The notes under the pieces were generated by a model. That model was not told the origin of the DNA. It saw only the letters and a program-made list of their open reading frames with translations, and searched no databases. Both the position numbers and the translations under genes were made by a program. Below, piece by piece: positions 59,104-64,000 of a DNA stretch of 64,000 nt. The DNA comes from Cedecea selenatireducens. Lineage in GTDB: Bacteria > Pseudomonadota > Gammaproteobacteria > Enterobacterales > Enterobacteriaceae. The stretch spans positions 372,001-436,000 of the forward strand of contig NZ_JBHIKW010000003.1 of the NCBI RefSeq assembly GCF_042138895.1, in the 5' to 3' direction. Position 1 is the first letter of the stretch. Every line of letters starts with the position of its first letter.

Positions 59104-61251
59104 ATGAAAAAAGTCGTCACGGTTTGCCCCTATTGCGCCTCGGGTTGCAAGATAAACCTGGTGGTGGATAACGGCAAAATCGTCAAGGCGGAAGGCGCAC
59201 AGGGTAAAACCAACCAGGGCGACCTGTGCCTGAAGGGTTATTACGGGTGGGACTTTATCACCGACACCAAAATCCTTACTCCGCGTTTGAAATCCCCGAT
59301 GATTCGCCGCGAGCGCGGCGGCAAGCTGGAAGCGGTTTCCTGGGATGAAGCGCTGGACTATGTCAGCTCTCGTCTGAGCGAGATCAAAGCCAAGTATGGC
59401 CCTAACGCCATTCAAACCACCGGCTCCTCACGCGGGACCGGCAATGAAACCAACTATGTAATGCAAAAATTTGCGCGCGCCGTTATTGGAACCAATAACG
59501 TCGATTGCTGCGCACGTGTCTGACACGGCCCATCGGTTGCAGGTCTGCACCAGTCGGTCGGTAATGGCGCGATGAGTAACTCTATCGTCGAGATTGAGGA
59601 TACTGATTTAGTCTTTGTGTTCGGGTACAACCCGGCAGATTCACACCCTATCGTGGCTAATCGCGTGATTAAAGCGAAGCAGAAAGGGGCACAGATTATC
59701 GTTGTCGATCCGCGCAAAATTGAAACCGCGCGCATTGCCGACATGCATTTGAGGTTACGAAACGGCTCTAACATCGCGCTTCTGAACGCGATTGGCCACG
59801 TCATTATTGAAGAGAACCTTTACGACCACGCTTTCGTAGCGGCTCGTACCGAAGGCTTCGAGGAGTATCGCAAAATCGTTGAAGGCTACACGCCGGAGTC
59901 CGTCGAAGAAATCACTGGCGTTAGCGCCGGGGAGATCCGTGCGGCCGCGCGTATGTATGCCAAAGCCAAAACGGCCACCATCCTGTGGGGCATGGGCGTG
60001 ACCCAGTTCTACCAGGGCGTGGAAACCGTGCGCTCGCTCACCAGCCTGGCGCTGATGACCGGCAACCTTGGCAAACCTAACGTGGGCGTGAACCCGGTTC
60101 GCGGCCAGAACAACGTGCAGGGCGCCTGCGATATGGGCGCACTGCCGGATATGTTCCCCGGTAACCAGTACGTTCGTGACGCGGAAACCCGCAGCAAATT
60201 TGCTACTGCCTGGGGCGTTGACGCGCTGCCGGAAGCCAACGGTTACCGCATCAGCGAACTGCCTCACCGCGTAGAACATGGTGAAGTCCGTGCCGCCTAT
60301 ATTATGGGTGAAGATCCGCTGCAAACCGATGCCGAGCTTTCTGCGGTGCGCAAAGCGTTTGCCGGACTTGAGCTGGTGATTGTGCAGGACATCTTCATGA
60401 CCAAAACCGCCGCCGAGGCAGACGTTATCTTACCGTCAACCTCCTGGGGCGAGCATGAAGGGGTCTTCACCGCCGCCGACCGTGGCTTCCAGCGCTTCTT
60501 TAAGGCGGTTGAGCCGAAGTGGGATCTCAAAACGGACTGGCAGATTATCAGCGAAATCGCCACCCGCATGGGCTACCCGATGCGCTACAGCAACACCCAG
60601 GAAATTTGGGACGAGCTGCGTCATCTGTGCCCAGATTTCTATGGTGCGACCTACGAGAAGATGGGCGAGCTGGGCTATATCCAGTGGCCTTGCCGGGACA
60701 CTTCCGACGCGGACCAGGGCACCTCTTATCTTTATGAGAGCAAGTTCGAGCGTCCTAACGGCCTGGGGCAGTTCTTCACCTGCGACTGGGCACCGCCTAT
60801 CGATCGCATCACCGACGAGTACCCGATGGTGCTTTCCACGGTGCGTGAAGTCGGCCACTACTCCTGCCGTTCAATGACCGGCAACTGTGCCGCCCTGGCC
60901 GCGCTGGCCGATGAGCCGGGTTATGCACAAATCCACGTCGAAGATGCCGCCCGTCTGGGCATTGAAGATGAAGCGTTGATTTGGGTGAATTCGCGTAAAG
61001 GCCGGGTTATCACCCGGGCTGCGGTCAGCGAGCGTCCGAATAAAGGCGCGGTGTACATGACCTATCAGTGGTGGATTGGTGCCTGTAATGAGCTGGTGAC
61101 GGAGAACCTTAGCCCGATAACCAAAACGCCGGAGTACAAGTACTGCGCCGTGCGCGTCGAGCCGATTGCCGATCAGCAAGCCGCCGAGCAGTATGTAATT
61201 GATGAGTACAGCAAGCTGAAGGCCCGTCTGCGCGAGAGCGCGAGGGGGTAA
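59104..61251 (+). CDS. fdhF: Formate dehydrogenase H, selenocysteine-containing
   Basis: A 715-residue molybdopterin enzyme that oxidises formate to CO2 in the formate hydrogenlyase complex. The N-terminal [4Fe-4S] cysteines are CPYCASGC and LCLKGY. Codon 140 is TGA at 59521-59523, in the context CCARV-U-HGPSVAGL, and is read as selenocysteine, as in E. coli (Sec140). The frame continues without interruption to TAA at 61251. Start 59104 gives exactly the E. coli length; an ATG at 59101 directly precedes it. GGAG is the ribosome site. A single TGA-interrupted gene, not a pseudogene. Confidence 0.97.
59521..59560 (+). promoter_or_regulatory. SECIS element of fdhF
   Basis: The 40 bases starting with the UGA codon form the bacterial SECIS hairpin. 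The apical stem-loop GGTTGCAGGTCTGCACC is identical to the E. coli fdhF element that binds SelB. The outer stem pairs CGG/CCG-type bases across it. One base differs from my memory of the E. coli sequence on the 3' side (CAGTCGG). Confidence 0.9.
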
Positions 61252-61256
61252 TACAT

Positions 61257-61349
61257 CCCCTCACCCTAACCCTCTCCCCATAGGGGAGAGGGGATAAAGA
61301 ACATGTTTTCCTCCCTCGCCCCTTTGGGGAGAGGGCCGGGGTGAGGGGC
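61257..61349. repeat. Pair of REP-like repeats between fdhF and gltP
   Basis: CCCCTCACCCTAACCCTCTC with CCATAGGGGAGAGGGG and, in opposite orientation, CCTCGCCCCTTTGGGGAGAG with GGCCGGGGTGAGGGG fill the gap between the two convergent genes, where they may also act as a bidirectional transcript end. Confidence 0.87.
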
Positions 61350-61354
61350 TTTAC

Positions 61355-62668
61355 TTAACTGCTCGCTTTACTGTCAAATTTCCCAAAAAGCTCACGCTCA
61401 TAGGCCAGGGCTTTTTTATGGTCGAATTTGTGTTCCCACTTGGCGATAACCAGCACCGCCAGCGCGTTGCCGACCACGTTCAGCGCGGTACGCGCCATAT
61501 CCAGAATACGGTCAACACCGGCAATAAACGCCAGTCCTTCCAGCGGAATACCGACGCTGCCAAGCGTTGCCAGCAGCACCACGAAGGAGACGCCCGGCAC
61601 GCCGGCAATCCCTTTTGAGGTCACCATCAGCGTCAGCACCAGGATGATTTCCTGCCACAGCGACAGCTCGATGCCGTACAGCTGTGCGATGAAAATCGCC
61701 GCAATACTCTGGTACAGCGTGGAGCCATCGAGGTTAAACGAATAACCCGTCGGCACCACAAAGCTGGTGATCGACGCCGGAGCGCCATAGGCTTCCATCT
61801 TCTCGATGATGCGCGGCAGTACGCTTTCAGAGCTGGCGGTAGAGAACGCCAGGATCAGTTCATCTTTCAGAATGCGCATCAGGATAGTGATTTTCAGCCC
61901 GCACAGCCGCGCCACGGCGCCCAGCACTACAAATGCGAAGAAGGCAATCGCCACGTACACCAGCACCACCAGCTTCAGCAGCGGCCAAAGCGAGGCAAAG
62001 CCAAAGTTCGCCACGGTCACCGAGATAAGCGCAAAGACGCCAACCGGCGCATAGCGCATCACCATGTGCGTCACTTTGAACATGGTTTCAGAGATGGAGC
62101 GGAAAACGGTCACCAGCGGTTCACGATGCGTGGCCGGCAGCGACGACAGCCCAAGGCCAAACAGCACCGAGAAGAAGATGATCGGCAGCATCTCGCCCTT
62201 CGCCATCGACGCGACGATGTTGGTGGGCACGAGGGACAGAATGGTGCCCATCAGGCCGTGAGAATGGCTTTGAACATCCTGGGCAGTATGCTGGTATTTC
62301 GAAATATCCACGGTAGCAAGCTGCGACATATCTATGCCGTGGCCCGGCTGGAACACATTCGCGAGCGTAATGCCCAGAATGATGGCAACCGTCGTGATCA
62401 CTTCGAAATAAATGATGGTTTTTGCCCCGATGCGGCCGAGCTGTTTGGCGTCGCCAACGCCGGCGATCCCAACCACCAGGGTGGAAATCACAATCGGCAC
62501 GACGATCATTTTGATCAGGTGGATAAAGATATCGCCCGCCGGTGAAAGCAGGTTAGCGACCAGCCACTCACGGCTATCACTTTGATAATGAAGAAAACTT
62601 CCCAGGATAATGCCCAGCACCAGCGCCAGCAAAATTTGCCAGGCCAGGCTGATTTTAAAGTTTTTCAT
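61355..62668 (-). CDS. gltP: Proton/glutamate-aspartate symporter GltP
   Basis: A 437-residue inner-membrane DAACS transporter, exactly E. coli length. IKMIVVPIVISTLVVGIAGV, the serine-rich AFSTASSESVLPRIIEKMEA, SFVVPTGYSFNLDGSTLYQS and DRILDMARTALNVVGNALAV are the family signatures lining the substrate site. It is convergent with fdhF. In K-12 gltP follows the nrf operon; here acs lies directly upstream on the other strand. Confidence 0.97.
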   Translation of the reverse strand: MKNFKISLAWQILLALVLGIILGSFLHYQSDSREWLVANLLSPAGDIFIHLIKMIVVPIVISTLVVGIAGVGDAKQLGRIGAKTIIYFEVITTVAIILGITLANVFQPGHGIDMSQLATVDISKYQHTAQDVQSHSHGLMGTILSLVPTNIVASMAKGEMLPIIFFSVLFGLGLSSLPATHREPLVTVFRSISETMFKVTHMVMRYAPVGVFALISVTVANFGFASLWPLLKLVVLVYVAIAFFAFVVLGAVARLCGLKITILMRILKDELILAFSTASSESVLPRIIEKMEAYGAPASITSFVVPTGYSFNLDGSTLYQSIAAIFIAQLYGIELSLWQEIILVLTLMVTSKGIAGVPGVSFVVLLATLGSVGIPLEGLAFIAGVDRILDMARTALNVVGNALAVLVIAKWEHKFDHKKALAYERELFGKFDSKASS

Positions 62669-63094
62669 AACGACTACAGTTCCTCAAAAAAACGCCATTC
62701 CCATGCTGTTGACTCAGGAGAAGGTCACAAACTGAAAGGGGGTATGACAAACGTCAGGTGTTAAGCGGGGTTTTTTAAAGCTCCGTATGAGTACCATCCC
62801 GATAGCCTGCTGCGCAACTCTTCATTTTCAAGGTTATGCACTGACTTAACGCTGATAAGCAGGATTTTCATCACATCCGTGGATATAACTTATTGTTATG
62901 GAAAAATTTTCATTATTTGTTTTTAGAATTAAGTCACTCCGGTAATTATTTCTTATGATTCATCTGTTTGAACATTTTTTGCGCGATTATTTTAATGCGT
63001 GATCTGCCGCCCAAAAAGTAAACAAAGCTGCCTATACCCCTACAATTAACGTTTGTGTGACATATTATTAACATCCTAAAGGAGAAAAAAAGCC
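62669..63094. promoter_or_regulatory. gltP-acs divergent intergenic region
   Basis: No gene is visible in 426 bases, which are AT-rich around 62880-63080. Promoters for gltP (left) and acs (right) must lie here. TGTGACATATTATTAACA at about 63056-63073 and TCACATCCGTGGA at about 62872-62884 contain CRP-like half sites, but neither is a full match. A CTAAAGGAG ribosome site precedes acs. In E. coli the nrf promoter faces acs; nothing of nrf is seen. Confidence 0.4.
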
Positions 63095-64000
63095 ATGAGC
63101 CAAATACACAAACACGCTATTCCCGCAAACATTGCGGACCGTTGCCTGATAAACCCGGAGCAGTACCAGGCCCTGTATCAGCAGTCGATACAGGATCCCG
63201 ATGCGTTTTGGGGCGAGCAGGGAAAAATCCTCGACTGGATAAAACCCTACAAAAAGGTGAAAAACACCTCTTTCGCGCCGGGAAACATCTCTATTAAGTG
63301 GTATGAGGACGGTACGCTGAATTTAGCCGCAAACTGCCTCGACCGACACCTGGAAGAACGAGGCGATCAAACCGCCATTATCTGGGAAGGCGATGACGCA
63401 ACCCAGAGCAAACACATCACCTACCGCGAGCTGCACCGCGATGTCTGCCGTTTTGCCAATACGCTGGTCGAGCTGGGGATTAAAAAAGGGGATGTTGTCG
63501 CCATTTATATGCCGATGGTGCCTGAGGCCGCCGTCGCGATGCTCGCCTGCGCACGCATTGGGGCCGTGCATTCCGTCATCTTTGGCGGTTTCTCGCCGGA
63601 AGCCGTGGCCGGGCGCATCATCGATTCCAGCTCCCGGCTGGTGATCACCGCCGACGAAGGCGTACGCGCCGGGCGTTCCATCCCGCTGAAAAAGAACGTG
63701 GATGACGCGCTTAAAAATCCAAATGTGAAAACCGTCGAGCACGTTATCGTGCTGAAACGCACCGGCGGCAAAATCGACTGGCACCAGAACCGTGACCTGT
63801 GGTGGAGCGAGCTGGTGGAGAAAGCCAGCGACCAGCATCAGCCGGTCGAAATGAGCGCCGAAGATCCGCTGTTCATCCTCTATACCTCCGGCTCTACCGG
63901 CAAGCCTAAAGGCGTGCTGCACACCACCGGTGGCTATCTCGTTTACGCCGCCAGCACCTTTAAATACGTCTTCGATTACCATCCGGGTGACGTCTACTGG
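63095..64000 (+). CDS. acs: Acetyl-CoA synthetase (5' part, runs off window)
   Basis: An open frame of 302 codons from ATG 63095 to the window end matches the N-terminal half of Acs (652 residues in E. coli). Acs activates acetate with ATP and CoA through an acetyl-adenylate. It starts MSQIHKHAIPANIADRCLIN. VAIYMPMVPEAAVAMLACAR and GAVHSVIFGGFSPEAVAGRI are conserved. The AMP-binding P-loop is LYTSGSTGKPKGVLHTTGG near residue 265. It is truncated only by the window edge. The opposite-strand frames here are shadows. Confidence 0.96.
   Translation, partial: MSQIHKHAIPANIADRCLINPEQYQALYQQSIQDPDAFWGEQGKILDWIKPYKKVKNTSFAPGNISIKWYEDGTLNLAANCLDRHLEERGDQTAIIWEGDDATQSKHITYRELHRDVCRFANTLVELGIKKGDVVAIYMPMVPEAAVAMLACARIGAVHSVIFGGFSPEAVAGRIIDSSSRLVITADEGVRAGRSIPLKKNVDDALKNPNVKTVEHVIVLKRTGGKIDWHQNRDLWWSELVEKASDQHQPVEMSAEDPLFILYTSGSTGKPKGVLHTTGGYLVYAASTFKYVFDYHPGDVYW

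Noticed and set aside
59521..59523. In-frame TGA in fdhF as a nonsense mutation or frameshift
   Set aside because: It is at the exact Sec140 position and is followed by a SECIS hairpin, so it is selenocysteine.

Overview
The window is a stretch of enterobacterial chromosome. It is GC-rich, gene-dense and strongly similar in gene order to the 92.5-94 min region of Escherichia coli K-12, read in the opposite direction. The backbone blocks are: fxsA / aspA-dcuA-cutA-dsbD-dicD(yjdC)-tRNA-Phe; crfC-yjcZ / yjdM-yjdN / phnFGHIJKLMNOP-yjdP; rpiB / alsR-alsBACEK; and fdhF / gltP / acs. Protein lengths and motifs match their E. coli counterparts closely, so the host is a member of the Enterobacteriaceae. 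The genus cannot be fixed from sequence alone; an Enterobacter, Cedecea or Kosakonia-type relative is plausible.

Between tRNA-Phe and crfC, where K-12 carries cad, dcuB-fumB, mel, adi, bas and proP, this strain holds an accessory block. It contains: the acid-shock genes asr-ydgU; a membrane GT39-type glycosyltransferase; a TonB heme receptor operon with chuT-W-X-Y homologues for heme capture and oxygen-independent heme degradation; yghU; the Mn/Fe importer sitABCD; a D-amino-acid salvage cluster (RpiR-type regulator, RidA-like protein, N-acyl-D-amino-acid deacylase, D-threonine-aldolase-like enzyme); a beta-glucoside PTS operon (EIIB, GH1 enzyme, EIIC); and an SDR/HxlR divergent pair.

A second accessory insert lies between alsK and fdhF. 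It encodes a hybrid sensor kinase, a ribose/xylose-type ABC importer, a D-lyxose isomerase-like enzyme and an OmpR-type response regulator, arranged as one sugar-sensing and catabolic module.

Regulatory DNA readable here includes: Fur-like boxes before the heme receptor and sitA; a double MntR-like box before sitA; an FNR-like palindrome before the heme operon; an RstA-like box before asr; large dyads between rpiB and alsR; and a sigma-54 promoter with probable FhlA sites before fdhF. fdhF carries an in-frame UGA selenocysteine codon followed by a SECIS hairpin.

The region is rich in short palindromic repeats. A REP-like GGGAGAGGG/GGGGTGAGGG element occurs in six intergenic clusters and once inside the coding sequence of dsbD. 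An ERIC-like element separates alsC from alsE. A larger repeat of about 0.58 kb with terminal inverted repeats lies before sitA, and a partial copy lies after the D-threonine-aldolase-like gene.

Notable absences compared with relatives are phnCDE (phosphonate ABC importer), the nrf operon between acs and gltP, chuS and chuUV in the heme locus, and an EIIA gene in the PTS operon.
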